Shown piece by piece: positions 1 through 9,862 of a DNA stretch of 64,000 nucleotides. The notes beneath the pieces are model-generated. The model was not told the origin of the DNA. It made no database searches and was given only the letters and a program-made list of their open reading frames with translations. The position numbers and the translations under genes were made by a program. Position 1 is the first letter of the stretch, and each line of letters begins with the position of its first letter. The DNA is from Acidobacteriota bacterium. Its GTDB lineage: Bacteria; Acidobacteriota; Terriglobia; Terriglobales; Acidobacteriaceae. Where the stretch lies: positions 1-64,000 of the forward strand of contig JAKAFB010000002.1 in assembly GCA_021818105.1 (NCBI GenBank), in the 5' to 3' direction.

Positions 1-1151
1 CCGCCGCCGGTGGAGATGTGGGTGATCTGGTCGGCGACGCCGGCCTGGTTGATGGCGCTGACGGAGTCTCCGCCGCCGATGATGGAGGTGGCTGCCTTGT
101 TGGCCGCGACGGCGCGGGCGATGGCGTTGGTGCCGACGGCGAAGCGGGGAAACTCGAAGACGCCTGCGGGGCCGTTCCAGACGATGGTGCGGGCGGTGGA
201 AACCACTTCCTCAATGGCGGCGATGGATTTGGGGCCGATGTCGAGGCCCTGCCAGTCGGCGGGGAAGTCCTTGCTGGTGTCCCAGGGCTGGGTTTTGGCG
301 TCGGGGGCGAAGTTGTCGGCGAGGATGTTGTCGACGGGGAGCATGAGCTTGACGCCTTTGGCCTTGGCTTTGGCGAGCGCATCCTTGGCCATATCGATTT
401 TGTCTTCTTCAACGAGGGACTTGCCGGTGGCGACGCCGAGGGCGCGCTGGAAGGTGTAAGCCATGCCGCCGACGATGACGAGCGTGTCCACCTTCTCAAG
501 GAGGTTGGAGATGACGTCGATTTTGCCGGAGATTTTGGAGCCGCCGATGATGGCGACGAAGGGCTTCTCGGGCGCTTCGAGAGCCTTGCCGAGGTAGGTG
601 ATTTCCTTTTCCATGAGCAGGCCGGCGACGGCGGGCTTGAGGAAGTGGGTGATGCCCTCGGTGGAGGCGTGGGCGCGGTGCGCGGAGCCGAATGCGTCGT
701 TGACGTAGACCTCGGCGAGCGAGGCGAGCGCCTTGGAGAAGGCGGGATCGTTGGCTTCCTCTTCGGCGTGGAAGCGGAGGTTTTCAAGCAGGAGGACCTG
801 ACGCGACTCAAGCTGGCGGGCGAGCTCTTCGGCGAGCTCACCGACGCAGTCGGGGGAGAAGGCGACGTTGATGCTCTCGCCGAGCTGCTTGTCGAGCAAC
901 TGGCGCAGGCGGTCGACGACGGGGCGCAGGGAGTATTTCGGATTGGGCTTGCCCTTGGGACGGCCGAGGTGCGAGGCGAGGATGACCTTGGCCTTGTGGC
1001 GCAGGGCGTACTCGATGGTGGGCAGCGTGGCCACGATGCGGGTGTCGTCGGTGATGGTGGAGCCGTCCTCGGTGAGCGGGACGTTGAAATCGACGCGGAT
1101 GAAGACGCGCTTGTTGGTCAGATCGATGTCGCGAATGGAGAGCTTGGACAT
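1..1151 (-). CDS. pgk: Phosphoglycerate kinase, C-terminus cut by window edge
   Basis: Glycolytic enzyme that transfers phosphate between 1,3-bisphosphoglycerate and ADP in the cytoplasm. Translation from the ATG at 1151 begins MSKLSIRDIDLTNKRVFIRV and continues DFNVPLTEDG, the family N-terminal signature; later come SHLGRPKG, ENLRFH, VNDAFGSAHRAHAST and a C-terminal GGGDSV motif. The frame is open for 383 codons to base 1 and ends within HISTGGG, so about 15-20 residues are missing compared with a normal ~400-residue enzyme. An AAGGAAGG ribosome-binding site lies about 7 nt upstream of the start. It is the last visible gene of the leftward gap-Rid-pgk group, 26 bp after the Rid gene. Confidence 0.97.
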   Translation of the reverse strand, partial: MSKLSIRDIDLTNKRVFIRVDFNVPLTEDGSTITDDTRIVATLPTIEYALRHKAKVILASHLGRPKGKPNPKYSLRPVVDRLRQLLDKQLGESINVAFSPDCVGELAEELARQLESRQVLLLENLRFHAEEEANDPAFSKALASLAEVYVNDAFGSAHRAHASTEGITHFLKPAVAGLLMEKEITYLGKALEAPEKPFVAIIGGSKISGKIDVISNLLEKVDTLVIVGGMAYTFQRALGVATGKSLVEEDKIDMAKDALAKAKAKGVKLMLPVDNILADNFAPDAKTQPWDTSKDFPADWQGLDIGPKSIAAIEEVVSTARTIVWNGPAGVFEFPRFAVGTNAIARAVAANKAATSIIGGGDSVSAINQAGVADQITHISTGG

Positions 1152-1177
1152 GAGACTGTGCCTTCCTTGGTGAATAG

Positions 1178-1558
1178 CTAAATTTTTTCGTCGGGAATGA
1201 TGGCTTCCATCTCGATTTCGATGCGCCATGCGGGATTGAGCAGCGTGGCCACGACAACCATGGTGGCGGCGGGACGGACATTGCCGAAGAACTCGCCGTG
1301 GACGCGGCCAACGGCTTCCCAGTCCTCGGCGTGGGTGAGGTACATGCGCGTGCGGACGACGTGGTCGAGCGATGCGCCGGCTTTGGCGAGGGCCTCCTGC
1401 GCGATGGCGAAGATGCGGCGGGTCTGGCCGGCGGCGTCTTCATTGTCTGCGCCGACAGGGCCGGTGCCGGCGAGGTGAACGAGGTTGCCCACGCGGACGG
1501 CGCGTGAGAAGCCGATGATGGGCTCGTAGGGAGAACCGCCGCTGATGTTCTGGCGCAT
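1178..1558 (-). CDS. Rid/YjgF-family protein lacking the RidA catalytic Arg
   Basis: 126 residues, the usual length of a Rid domain (trimeric; archetypal RidA hydrolyses reactive enamines/imines). Recognisable blocks are NLVHLAGTGPVG near residue 28, a central ASLDHVVRTRMYLTHAEDW, and the C-terminal RPAATMVVVATLL...RIEIEMEAI. In RidA the C-terminal block reads P-A-R-S, where the Arg binds the substrate carboxylate; here it is P-A-A-T. That places the protein with the Rid subfamilies lacking the Arg, so imine deaminase activity should not be assumed. It lies between gap and pgk on the same strand, 73 bp after gap with a strong palindrome in that gap, and 26 bp before pgk. The co-transcription is inferred from spacing. 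Confidence 0.88.
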   Translation of the reverse strand: MRQNISGGSPYEPIIGFSRAVRVGNLVHLAGTGPVGADNEDAAGQTRRIFAIAQEALAKAGASLDHVVRTRMYLTHAEDWEAVGRVHGEFFGNVRPAATMVVVATLLNPAWRIEIEMEAIIPDEKI

Positions 1559-1576
1559 GGGAATCTTCGAGAGCGA

Positions 1577-1617
1577 CCGGGCTCCCAGGTCTCAGAATCG
1601 AGACCTGGGGCACCCGG
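1577..1617. repeat. REP-like palindrome between gap and the Rid gene
   Basis: A perfect 10-bp inverted repeat, CCCAGGTCTC (1584-1593) and GAGACCTGGG (1600-1609), with a 6-nt loop. It sits inside a longer imperfect palindrome bounded by CCGGG and CCCGG. No T-run follows on either strand, so it is a poor intrinsic terminator. It could still stabilise the gap mRNA or reduce read-through into the Rid and pgk genes. The core GGTGCCCCAGG (minus strand) resembles palindromes at 20704, 38724 and 40878. Confidence 0.7.
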
Positions 1618-1631
1618 AGGTTGGTGGCCGC

Positions 1632-2651
<1,020 letters not shown>

Positions 2652-2829
2652 TTATGAGTGAGCTGAGGTTATTGGGGCCATAGCGTTCGGCGGCTGAAAT
2701 AGGCTTCAGAATGGGTTTCCACCAAACTCTCCATCGTATCATCTTGGCCTGTGCAGAAGGAGAGAAAAGGCATTCGCTTTCTCTTCGAGACAGACCAGTG
2801 CTTCTCCATTTTGCAGAGCGGAGTGGAGA

Positions 2830-3633
2830 ATGGTATGTGATGAAATGCACAGCATTTGCAGCGCCGTGCAGAAGTGTGGTATCCCGATACACAAGACAGG
2901 TTTTGAACTTGGTATGAGAAGACGCTCAAGACGCGCCCCCAATCTATCGGAATCCACCGGCAAGATCGGTCAGGAGATTCCCACGAATCAGCCGAGGCCT
3001 TTGGTGCCTCATTATCCAGAAGAGTCGGTGCTGAAGGCCGCAGCGCAGGCGGCGCCGCAACGGCAGGAGTGGACTCCACCAGCAGCGGCGCCGGGGCGTT
3101 TGGAAGTGGAGACGCAGCCGGAGTCGCCATCGACACCTCCGCCGGAGGCTGAGGCGGCATCGCGCTCACCGCAGGCGCCGAAGGGTTATGTGGTGCTGGC
3201 GATTGGGCTGCCGGGCTCGGGCAAGACGACGTGGTTTCGTCGGCGGGGCGTGACGCCGCTGTCGAGCGATTTGCTGCGGAACATTCTGTTTGACGATGTG
3301 GAGGAGCAGCGTTACCAGGGGCTGGTGTTCTCCACGCTGCGCTCGCTGCTGCGCGCGAGGCTGATTGCACGGATGCCGTGGAACTATGTGGACGCGACAA
3401 ACCTGTCGATCCATGAGCGGCGGCAGTGGATCAAGATGGCGAAGAGCTTTGGCTACGAAGTGCAGGCCGTGTTCTTTGACGTTCCGCTGGAGGTATGCCT
3501 GGAGCGGAACCGGTCGCGTGACCGCATGGTGGCCGAGGATGTGATGCGCAAGATGGCCGAGAAGCTGAAGCCGCCGGTGTTTGAAGAGGGCTTTTCGAAG
3601 ATCACCGTGGTGCGCGTGAAGAGCGCGGGCTAA
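2830..3633 (+). CDS. P-loop kinase of the polynucleotide-kinase-like (AAA_33) type with Pro-rich N-terminus
   Basis: 267 residues. The first ~115 are low-complexity, basic then Pro/Ala/Glu-rich, probably disordered. The folded part starts near residue 120 with a Walker A motif GLPGSGKTT (126-134). It continues SSDLLRNILF, VDATNLS and the lid RNRSRDRMVAEDVMRKM, as in small ATP-dependent kinases related to the polynucleotide kinase 5'-kinase domain. Substrate unknown. The ATG at 2830 has GGAG six nt upstream; a second in-frame ATG at 2914 would remove 28 odd residues and is possible. The DinB-like gene follows 27 bp downstream, so the two may be co-transcribed. Confidence 0.75.
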   Translation: MVCDEMHSICSAVQKCGIPIHKTGFELGMRRRSRRAPNLSESTGKIGQEIPTNQPRPLVPHYPEESVLKAAAQAAPQRQEWTPPAAAPGRLEVETQPESPSTPPPEAEAASRSPQAPKGYVVLAIGLPGSGKTTWFRRRGVTPLSSDLLRNILFDDVEEQRYQGLVFSTLRSLLRARLIARMPWNYVDATNLSIHERRQWIKMAKSFGYEVQAVFFDVPLEVCLERNRSRDRMVAEDVMRKMAEKLKPPVFEEGFSKITVVRVKSAG

Positions 3634-3660
3634 TCGGGCCGCAAGCGAGGAGACACACGC

Positions 3661-4185
3661 ATGAGTACTTCCCCTGCTCCTGCACCTTATGTTGAGCCGT
3701 GGCTGCGCGGAACGCATGGCGATGTTCTGGCGGTGGGGCGCGCGGTTCTGCACGCCTTTGACCTGGCGCTGGATGATCTGACGAAGTGGGCGCAAGGGCT
3801 GACGGATGCGGAGGTTCACGCGGAGCCGCTTGGTCTGACGGCGATTTCCTATCATCTGAAGCATATTGCGCGGTCAACGGACCGGCTGCTGAGCTATGCC
3901 GAGGGCAGGCAGATCACGGCTGAGCAACTGGCGGCGATGAAGGGCGAACCGGGCGGCGAGGAGACGCTGGCTGAACTGCTGGCGGAGGTGGAGGCTGCCT
4001 TCAGCGACGCGGCGGAGCGGGTGCGCGTGCTGGCCACGGCGGACTTCAACACTTTTCGCGGGGTGGGGCGGAAGCAACTGCCGACGTCAATTGGCGGGGC
4101 GCTGATTCACGTGGCCGACCACACGCAGCGGCATGTGGGTCAAGTGGTGACGACAGCCAAGGTTTTGCGAGCACTGCGCATCTGA
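3661..4185 (+). CDS. DinB-like four-helix metalloprotein
   Basis: 174 residues, typical of the DinB/YfiT superfamily of putative metal-dependent hydrolases or transferases, whose members bind one metal through three histidines. Visible candidate ligands are in SYHLKHIARSTDRLL (residues ~63-77) and HVADHTQRHVGQVV near the C-terminus. The middle is acidic and helical. The start has GAGGAG about 10 nt upstream. It follows the P-loop kinase gene closely and is followed by a good intrinsic terminator, so it ends that unit. Function cannot be assigned more closely. Confidence 0.8.
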   Translation: MSTSPAPAPYVEPWLRGTHGDVLAVGRAVLHAFDLALDDLTKWAQGLTDAEVHAEPLGLTAISYHLKHIARSTDRLLSYAEGRQITAEQLAAMKGEPGGEETLAELLAEVEAAFSDAAERVRVLATADFNTFRGVGRKQLPTSIGGALIHVADHTQRHVGQVVTTAKVLRALRI

Positions 4186-4208
4186 GACAAGAGACAGGAA
4201 AGGTAACG

Positions 4209-4243
4209 ATGCCAGCCTTCAACGGGCTGGCATTTTTCTTTTG
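4209..4243 (+). terminator. Rho-independent terminator after the DinB-like gene
   Basis: Nine-bp perfect stem ATGCCAGCC (4209-4217) and GGCTGGCAT (4225-4233) with a 7-nt loop, followed by TTTTCTTTTG. It is the best intrinsic terminator in the window on the plus strand. Confidence 0.88.
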
Positions 4244-4629
4244 TTTCTATGAGTTAGTTCTAGCCTCCTAGAGGCTGGCTAGCGCTTCCCGGCACATGAG
4301 GGACTGGGGTGTGTGCCACGGCCGGCTCTTTACAGCGATGTAAGTCATTGACCCAGAGCAGGTTGACGACTGATGACGTGGTGCCTGAATGGGTGCCCGG
4401 TGAGCCGCACAAACAGTGCGTGAATTGAGCAATATGTTCCATATGAAAGCAGAAATTGCACGGAGTATGCGCTGCAAGAACGTGATGTGCATCACTGAAT
4501 TGAAAATTGGGGAAGCGCAACATATTTCGGGCTTTAGGAATATCTCGTCTGAAAGCCGGGAGGTAAACGATCGATGCTGGGCAGGAACCAGGAAGGCTCT
4601 GGAGAGGCGATAAAGGGAGGCTTCAGGGC
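4244..4629. other. 386-bp intergenic region before the CoA-transferase cluster
   Basis: No credible gene; the small open frames here have no ribosome-binding site or family signature. It holds a short inverted repeat, AGCCTC-CTA-GAGGCT (4262-4276), and the CRP/FNR-type palindrome described separately at 4482. An AT-rich hexamer CATATT at 4521-4526 is a possible -10 element. A GGGAGG ribosome-binding site lies just before the ATG at 4630. It is probably the promoter region of the rightward catabolic cluster. Confidence 0.6.
4482..4495. promoter_or_regulatory. Candidate CRP/FNR-family operator
   Basis: Perfect palindrome GTGAT-GTGC-ATCAC, readable as GTGA-N6-TCAC (CRP-like core) or as an FNR-like half-site pair with 4-nt spacing. 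Its centre lies about 35 bp before the possible -10 hexamer CATATT and about 140 bp before the CoA-transferase start. This geometry would suit activation from a class-II position. No CRP/FNR regulator is encoded in the window, so the binder is inferred. Confidence 0.5.
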
Positions 4630-5952
4630 ATGACGTGGAGCGGCGAATTCAAGGCAAAAAGCATGACGGCGGCGCAGGCGTTGCAGGCGGTGAAGTCGGG
4701 CGACCGGGTGTGGATCCAGTCGGGCTGCGGGACGCCGTCCGTGCTGGTGGATGCACTGGTGGCGCGTGCGCCGGAGCTGCGGGATGTGGAGATTATCCAC
4801 ATGAAGACGCTGGGCAGTGCGGACTACACGAAGCCGGAGTACGCGGGGCACTTTCGTCATCGCGGGCTGTTCCTGGGCGAGAACGTGCGCGCGGCGGTGG
4901 CGGCGGGGCGCGCGGACTACACGCCGATTTTCCTGTTTGAAATTGAAGGGCTGTTTGAAAGCGGGCAACTGCCACTGGACGTGGTGCTGATGCAGGTGTC
5001 GCCGCCGGATGCACATGGGTATATGAGCCTGGGCACGACGGTGGATTCGACGCTGGCGGCGGCGCGGCACGCCAAGGTGGTGATTGCTGAGGTGAATGAT
5101 CGGATGCCGCGCACGATGGGCGACACGTTTGTGCATGTGAGTCATGTGACGGCGATTGTGGAGACGTCACACCCGCTGCTGGAAGTGCGTTCGGAGCCCT
5201 TTACGGATATGCACCTGCGCGTGGCACGGAATGTGGCATCGCTGATTCCCGATGGCGCGACGCTGCAAACGGGGATTGGCGGGATTCCGGATGCGGTGCT
5301 GGCGTGTTTGCACGACAAGCGCGACCTGGGGATTCACACGGAGATGGTCTCGGACGGTGTGATTGAGCTGATGGAGTCGGGCGTAATCAATGGTGAGCGC
5401 AAAAGCCTGCATCGCGGCAAGGCGGTGGCAGCGTTTGTACTGGGCTCGCAGCGGCTGTTTGATTTTATTCACGAGAACGCGAGCTTTGAGTTCCGGCTGA
5501 TCAGCTATACGAATGATCCGTTTGTGGTGGCACAGAATGACAGGATGGTTGCGATCAACTCCGCGCTGCAGGTGGATTTGACGGGGCAGGTGTGCGCGGA
5601 CTCACTGGGGACGGTGCCGTTCAGCGGGTTTGGCGGGCAGGTGGACTTCATTCGCGGGGCGGCGCGGTCGCGGGGCGGCGTGCCGATTATTGCGCTGCCT
5701 TCGACGGCGCAGCGTGGGACGGTGTCACGGATTGTGCCGGTGCTGGAGCCGGGTGCGGGCGTGGTGACGTCGCGAGCTGATGTGCATTATGTGGTGACGG
5801 AGCATGGCGTGGCGTACCTGCACGGCAAGACGCTGCGGGAGCGCGCGGAGGCATTGATTGCGATTGCGGAGCCGCGGTTCCGGCAGGAACTGGAGGACTT
5901 TGCGGTGCGGGCACATTACCTGGAACGCCGGGAGACGGCCGCACTGGTGTGA
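4630..5952 (+). CDS. Acetyl-CoA hydrolase/acyl-CoA:carboxylate CoA-transferase
   Basis: 440 residues, family I-type CoA-transferase of the acetyl-CoA hydrolase/4-hydroxybutyrate CoA-transferase group. It exchanges CoA between an acyl-CoA and acetate or another carboxylate through a glutamyl-CoA intermediate. The expected catalytic Glu is at 238 in [10 protein letters not shown]. Other family blocks are [10 protein letters not shown] (132-141), [10 protein letters not shown] and [12 protein letters not shown]. First gene of the rightward cluster and 34 bp before a ferredoxin gene. Next to a 2-oxoacid:ferredoxin oxidoreductase, its likely job is to convert branched acyl-CoA to free acid or the reverse. 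Substrate choice cannot be read from sequence. Confidence 0.9.
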   Translation: MTWSGEFKAKSMTAAQALQAVKSGDRVWIQSGCGTPSVLVDALVARAPELRDVEIIHMKTLGSADYTKPEYAGHFRHRGLFLGENVRAAVAAGRADYTPIFLFEIEGLFESGQLPLDVVLMQVSPPDAHGYMSLGTTVDSTLAAARHAKVVIAEVNDRMPRTMGDTFVHVSHVTAIVETSHPLLEVRSEPFTDMHLRVARNVASLIPDGATLQTGIGGIPDAVLACLHDKRDLGIHTEMVSDGVIELMESGVINGERKSLHRGKAVAAFVLGSQRLFDFIHENASFEFRLISYTNDPFVVAQNDRMVAINSALQVDLTGQVCADSLGTVPFSGFGGQVDFIRGAARSRGGVPIIALPSTAQRGTVSRIVPVLEPGAGVVTSRADVHYVVTEHGVAYLHGKTLRERAEALIAIAEPRFRQELEDFAVRAHYLERRETAALV

Positions 5953-5986
5953 GCGAAGTGCGCGACCGAGGAAGGAGCGGGGAGAG

Positions 5987-6286
5987 ATGGAAGCAGAGAA
6001 GCGAAGCCGGGGCTTGCTGAAGGTGGATGTGGATGAGTGCAAGGGCTGCGGGCTGTGCGTAGAGGCGTGCCCGCCACATGTGATCAGCATGAGCGAGAAG
6101 CTGAACCACTATGGATATCGCACGGCGACGTACGTGGGAGAAGGATGCACGGCGTGCGGGATCTGCTTCATGGTATGTCCGGAGCCGGGAGCGATCACGG
6201 TGCTAAAAGCGGTGTACCGTGCCTCGGATGAGCCGGGAAGAAGTTTGCGCGCGGAGGCGAAGGAGGTGGCATGCGCAAGCAACTGA
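5987..6286 (+). CDS. vorD: 2-oxoacid:ferredoxin oxidoreductase delta subunit (2x[4Fe-4S] ferredoxin)
   Basis: 99 residues from the ATG at 5987; GGAAGGAGCGGGGAG lies just upstream. It contains two complete [4Fe-4S] motifs, [12 protein letters not shown] near residue 21 and [12 protein letters not shown] near residue 53, the arrangement of the delta subunit that carries electrons from the TPP site to external ferredoxin. The coding frame is open further upstream into the CoA-transferase gene, but that extension has no family similarity. It overlaps the start of the alpha-subunit gene by 16 bp, indicating translational coupling. Confidence 0.92.
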   Translation: MEAEKRSRGLLKVDVDECKGCGLCVEACPPHVISMSEKLNHYGYRTATYVGEGCTACGICFMVCPEPGAITVLKAVYRASDEPGRSLRAEAKEVACASN

Positions 6287-7365
6287 TGAAGGGCAACGAA
6301 GCCGTTGTGAAGAGCGCGATCCTGGCGGGATGCCGCGGGTACTATGGCTATCCAATTACGCCGGCGAGTGAGATTGCAGAGACAGCGGCAGAGTATCTGC
6401 CGAAGGTGGGCGGGGAGTTTCTTCAGGCGGAGAGCGAGGTGGCGGCGATCAACATGCTGTATGGGGCGTCGTCGGCTGGCGTGCGGTGCATGACGGCGTC
6501 GAGCGGGCCGGGGATCAGCCTGATGCAGGAGGGGATCAGCTACATGGCAGGCGCGGAGCTGCCGTGCGTGGTTGCGCACATTACGCGCGGCGGGCCAGGG
6601 CTGGGGAATATCGCGAGTGAGCAGGGGGACTATCACCAGGCAGTGAAGGCGGGCGGAAACGGGTGCTACAAGACGCCGGTGCTGGCGCCATACTCCGTGC
6701 AGGAGATGGCGGACTTGACGGCGCTGGCGTTTGAGATGGCGGATCGCTATCGCACACCGGTGGTGCTGCTGGCCGATGGCTTTGTGGGACAGATGATGGA
6801 GCCGGTGGAGTTCCAGGAGAAGGCAACTGTGCCGCAGACGCCGCGCTGGGCGGTGACAGGCACGGCGGAGACGCGCGGGAATCTGATTACCTCATTACAC
6901 ATGGGGAGCGACGACCTGGAAGCGCATGTGCGGCACCTGGAGGCGAATTATGAGCTGGCCGCGCAGAATGAGACGCGCGCGGAAGAGTGGATGACGGAGG
7001 ATGCGGAGATCGTGCTGGTGGGCTACGGGATTGTGGGTCGCATCCTGAAGGCGGTGACGGCGGAGGCGCGCGCGGCGGGATTGCGCGTGGGACTGTTACG
7101 GCCGATCACGCTGTTTCCATTTCCGACGCGGAACTTCCAGAGGCTGGTGTCGCGGGCACGGGTGTTTGTGGTGGTGGAGATGAGCACAGGCCAGCTGGTG
7201 GAGGATGTACGGCTGGCGCTGAATGGCGCGCGGCCAGTGGAGTTCCTGGGCCGCGCGGGAGGCAATGTGCCATCGCACGAAGAGGTGATGGCGTTTGTGC
7301 GCGAGCTGGCGGGACGAATGCAGCCGGCGATGACGCGGGATGAGGAGCGGATGGCTCATGTCTAG
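6271..7365 (+). CDS. vorB: 2-oxoacid:ferredoxin oxidoreductase alpha subunit, VorB-like
   Basis: 364 residues. With the beta subunit it oxidatively decarboxylates a 2-oxoacid to acyl-CoA, reducing ferredoxin. Key blocks are [21 protein letters not shown] at the N-terminus (pyrimidine-binding half of the TPP site), [15 protein letters not shown], and GQMMEPVEF, which I associate with the 3-methyl-2-oxobutanoate (VorB) group rather than pyruvate enzymes. The C-terminal domain contains [10 protein letters not shown]. The neighbouring branched-chain aminotransferase supports branched 2-oxoacids as substrates. 2-oxoglutarate (KorA) remains possible. It overlaps the next gene by 8 bp. Confidence 0.92.
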   Translation: MRKQLMKGNEAVVKSAILAGCRGYYGYPITPASEIAETAAEYLPKVGGEFLQAESEVAAINMLYGASSAGVRCMTASSGPGISLMQEGISYMAGAELPCVVAHITRGGPGLGNIASEQGDYHQAVKAGGNGCYKTPVLAPYSVQEMADLTALAFEMADRYRTPVVLLADGFVGQMMEPVEFQEKATVPQTPRWAVTGTAETRGNLITSLHMGSDDLEAHVRHLEANYELAAQNETRAEEWMTEDAEIVLVGYGIVGRILKAVTAEARAAGLRVGLLRPITLFPFPTRNFQRLVSRARVFVVVEMSTGQLVEDVRLALNGARPVEFLGRAGGNVPSHEEVMAFVRELAGRMQPAMTRDEERMAHV

Positions 7366-8815
7366 CGGACTGATTGCGGAATACGAAGTGGTGCAGGGGA
7401 AGGCGAAGTCGTTCTACGACACCTATGAGCGCAAGGACGAGCTGCAGCACCAGACGCACTATTGCCCGGGATGCGGGCATGGGACGATTCACAAGATGTT
7501 GGCACGGGCGATTGATGAGCTGGGGATCCAGGACAGGACGATCCTGGTGAGCCCGGTGGGCTGCTCGGTGTTTGCCTACTACTACTTTGACGTGGGCAAT
7601 GTGCAGGCAGCGCATGGACGCGCGCCTGCGGTGGCGACGGCGCTGAAGCGGAGCCGACGCGACAGCATCGTGGTGAGCTACCAGGGCGATGGCGACCTGT
7701 CTGCGATTGGGTCGGCGGAGATTCTGCACGCGGCGAATCGCGGCGAGAACATCACGGTGATTTTTGTGAACAACGCGATCTACAGCATGACGGGCGGGCA
7801 GTTTGCACCCACTACGCTGCTGGGACAGAAGAGCACGACGACACCACTGGGACGGAGCGCGCAGCATGAGGGCTATCCACTGCATGTGAGCGAACTGCTG
7901 GCGACGCTGGAGGCTCCGGTCTACATTGAGCGCGTGGCGCTGGGCGACAACAAGCAGATTGCGCAGGCTGCGAAGGCGATCAAGCGTGCGATGGAGAACC
8001 AGGTGAAGGGGCTGGGCTTCTCGCTGATTGAGGTGCTGTCACCGTGCCCGACGGTTTGGAAGATGCAGCCGGTGCAGGCGCAGCAGTGGGTGCATGACGT
8101 GATGGAGAAGACGTTCCCTCTGGGTGTGTTCAAGGATCGGACGAAGGAAGCGCATGTGTGGCCCGCGCGGGATGCGGCGCCGCCACTGGAGACGATTCCG
8201 GAGATTCTAGGCGTGGCGCATGAGGAGTTGCCGGAGGGTAAAGCGGAGATGCGCGCGCAGGTGAAGGATGTGGACCTGCATGTGCGCGTGGCGGGCTTTG
8301 GCGGGCAGGGCGTGCTGCTGCTGGGTGAAGTGCTGGCCGAGGCAGGACTGGATGCCGGACTGGAGGTTTCCTGGCTACCGTCGTACGGGCCGGAGATGCG
8401 CTCGGGAACGTCGAACTGCCATGTGCGGCTGTCGAAGGAGCCGATTGATTCGCCGCTGGTGACGGTGCCGAATGTGTTGGTGGCGATGAATGAGCCTTCG
8501 CTGCGGAAGTTCGATGCGAGCGTGAAGCCGGGCGGGTGGGTCATCTACAACGGCGATGCGTTCCCGGAGGACTGCGTTCGGGAGGACGTGCACGTGCTGG
8601 CGCTGCCGTTTACGCAGGTGGCGAATGAGCTGGGCGATACGAGGGCGGCAAACATGGTGATGCTGGGGGCGCTGCTGGAGATGACGGGAGCGCTTCCACA
8701 GGAGAGCGTGGATGCGGCACTGAAGAGGCTGGTGAAGAATCCGCGCTTTGTGGAACTGGACGAACGCGCATTGGCGCGAGGACGCGAGCTGTATAGGAAT
8801 TCTGCGGTGAGGTGA
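7358..8815 (+). CDS. 2-oxoacid:ferredoxin oxidoreductase, fused beta and gamma subunits
   Basis: 485 residues joining two subunits usually encoded apart. The beta part (about 1-290) binds TPP and a cluster: [23 protein letters not shown], and the TPP/Mg motif GDGDLSAIG followed by [11 protein letters not shown]. The gamma part (about 305-485) has the family signature [14 protein letters not shown] and [13 protein letters not shown]. The start ATG at 7358 overlaps the vorB stop (ATGTCTAG), so translation is coupled; a start at 7340 is in frame but less likely. The aminotransferase gene begins 3 bp downstream. Confidence 0.93.
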   Translation: MSSGLIAEYEVVQGKAKSFYDTYERKDELQHQTHYCPGCGHGTIHKMLARAIDELGIQDRTILVSPVGCSVFAYYYFDVGNVQAAHGRAPAVATALKRSRRDSIVVSYQGDGDLSAIGSAEILHAANRGENITVIFVNNAIYSMTGGQFAPTTLLGQKSTTTPLGRSAQHEGYPLHVSELLATLEAPVYIERVALGDNKQIAQAAKAIKRAMENQVKGLGFSLIEVLSPCPTVWKMQPVQAQQWVHDVMEKTFPLGVFKDRTKEAHVWPARDAAPPLETIPEILGVAHEELPEGKAEMRAQVKDVDLHVRVAGFGGQGVLLLGEVLAEAGLDAGLEVSWLPSYGPEMRSGTSNCHVRLSKEPIDSPLVTVPNVLVAMNEPSLRKFDASVKPGGWVIYNGDAFPEDCVREDVHVLALPFTQVANELGDTRAANMVMLGALLEMTGALPQESVDAALKRLVKNPRFVELDERALARGRELYRNSAVR

Positions 8816-8818
8816 GCC

Positions 8819-9802
8819 ATGAAAGCTGAGGTAGATCCGAACGTGGTTGTGTACTTCGGCGGGCAATATGTTCCGCTGCACGAGGCGAAGGTGGGCATCC
8901 TGACGCACGCGCTGCACTATGGCACGGGTGTGTTTGAGGGGATTCGCGCGTACTGGGATGACGACTCGCAAGACCTGTACTTGATGCGGCCGGTGGAGCA
9001 CTTTGAGCGCTGGAAACAGAACTGCGGCATATTGCGGATTGATGTTTCAGCGACGGCGCAGGAGCTATGCGCGATAACGGTGGAACTGATCAGGCGAAAC
9101 AATTTCCGCACAAATGTGTATGTGCGGCCGCTGGCCTACAAGTGCGCCGAGCGCGTGGGTGTGAGCCCGGATGACCAGGATGCGTTTGCCATTATCGCGT
9201 TGCCGTTCGGGGATTATCTGCATGCGGAGAAGGGACTGCATGCAGGCGTGAGCGCGTGGCGGAGACTGGAGGACAATGCGATTCCGCCGCGGGCGAAGAT
9301 TTGCGGCGCGTATGTGAACAGCGCGCTGGCGAGCGACGACGCGAAGCGGAGCGGGTTTGACGAGGCGATTCTGCTGGACGAGAGCGGGCACGTGGCGGAG
9401 GGATCGACGTGCAACCTCTTCATGGTGCGTAAGGGCGTGCTGATAACTCCGCCGGCTCATGCGAATGTGTTGGAGGGGATTACCCGCGATTGCGTGATGC
9501 AGTTGGCACAGCGTGAGCTGGGTGTGCGCGTTGAGGAACGAATGATTGATCGTAGCGAGTTGTATGTATGTGACGAACTATTCCTGACGGGCACGGCGGT
9601 GGGAGTGGAGGCGGTGGTGCGGGTGGATCATCGGCCGGTGAAGGATGGCGAGATTGGGCGCATGACGCAGACGTTGCGGCAGCTTTACTTTGAGGCGGCA
9701 CGCGGGCACCTGGCGGCATATAGGAAATGGCTTATGCCCGTGGAGCACGCGCAGACGGAATCTGAACCAGGACAGGAACGGGTGGCAGCACTGGCAAGCT
9801 GA
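8819..9802 (+). CDS. ilvE: Branched-chain amino acid aminotransferase
   Basis: PLP enzyme of fold type IV, reversible transamination of Leu/Ile/Val with 2-oxoglutarate. 327 residues. N-terminal HALHYGTGVFEGIRAY (30-45), PLP lysine predicted at 160 in AKICGAYVNSALA, then GFDEAILLDESGHVAEGSTC (179-198). The gene starts 3 bp after the oxidoreductase gene, with GGTGAG before the ATG. This link supplies or removes the branched 2-oxoacid used by the oxidoreductase. A C-terminal tail of about 20 Glu/Gln/Ala-rich residues looks non-conserved. D-amino acid transaminase relatives share the fold but not this length or these motifs. Confidence 0.95.
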   Translation: MKAEVDPNVVVYFGGQYVPLHEAKVGILTHALHYGTGVFEGIRAYWDDDSQDLYLMRPVEHFERWKQNCGILRIDVSATAQELCAITVELIRRNNFRTNVYVRPLAYKCAERVGVSPDDQDAFAIIALPFGDYLHAEKGLHAGVSAWRRLEDNAIPPRAKICGAYVNSALASDDAKRSGFDEAILLDESGHVAEGSTCNLFMVRKGVLITPPAHANVLEGITRDCVMQLAQRELGVRVEERMIDRSELYVCDELFLTGTAVGVEAVVRVDHRPVKDGEIGRMTQTLRQLYFEAARGHLAAYRKWLMPVEHAQTESEPGQERVAALAS

Positions 9803-9862
9803 GCCGAGCTGATGAGGAGCGCAGGAACACCCGCTGGTTAGCCGGGCAAGGAGGGTGGGGCG

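Noticed and set aside
18-1181. Long Gly/Asp/Val-rich open frame on the plus strand opposite pgk
   Set aside because: It is the antisense shadow of pgk; composition is of a mirrored GC-rich gene and no motif is present.
4260-4523. Cys/His-rich small frame on the minus strand before the CoA-transferase
   Set aside because: No ribosome-binding site, no signature, and it would cover the probable promoter region.
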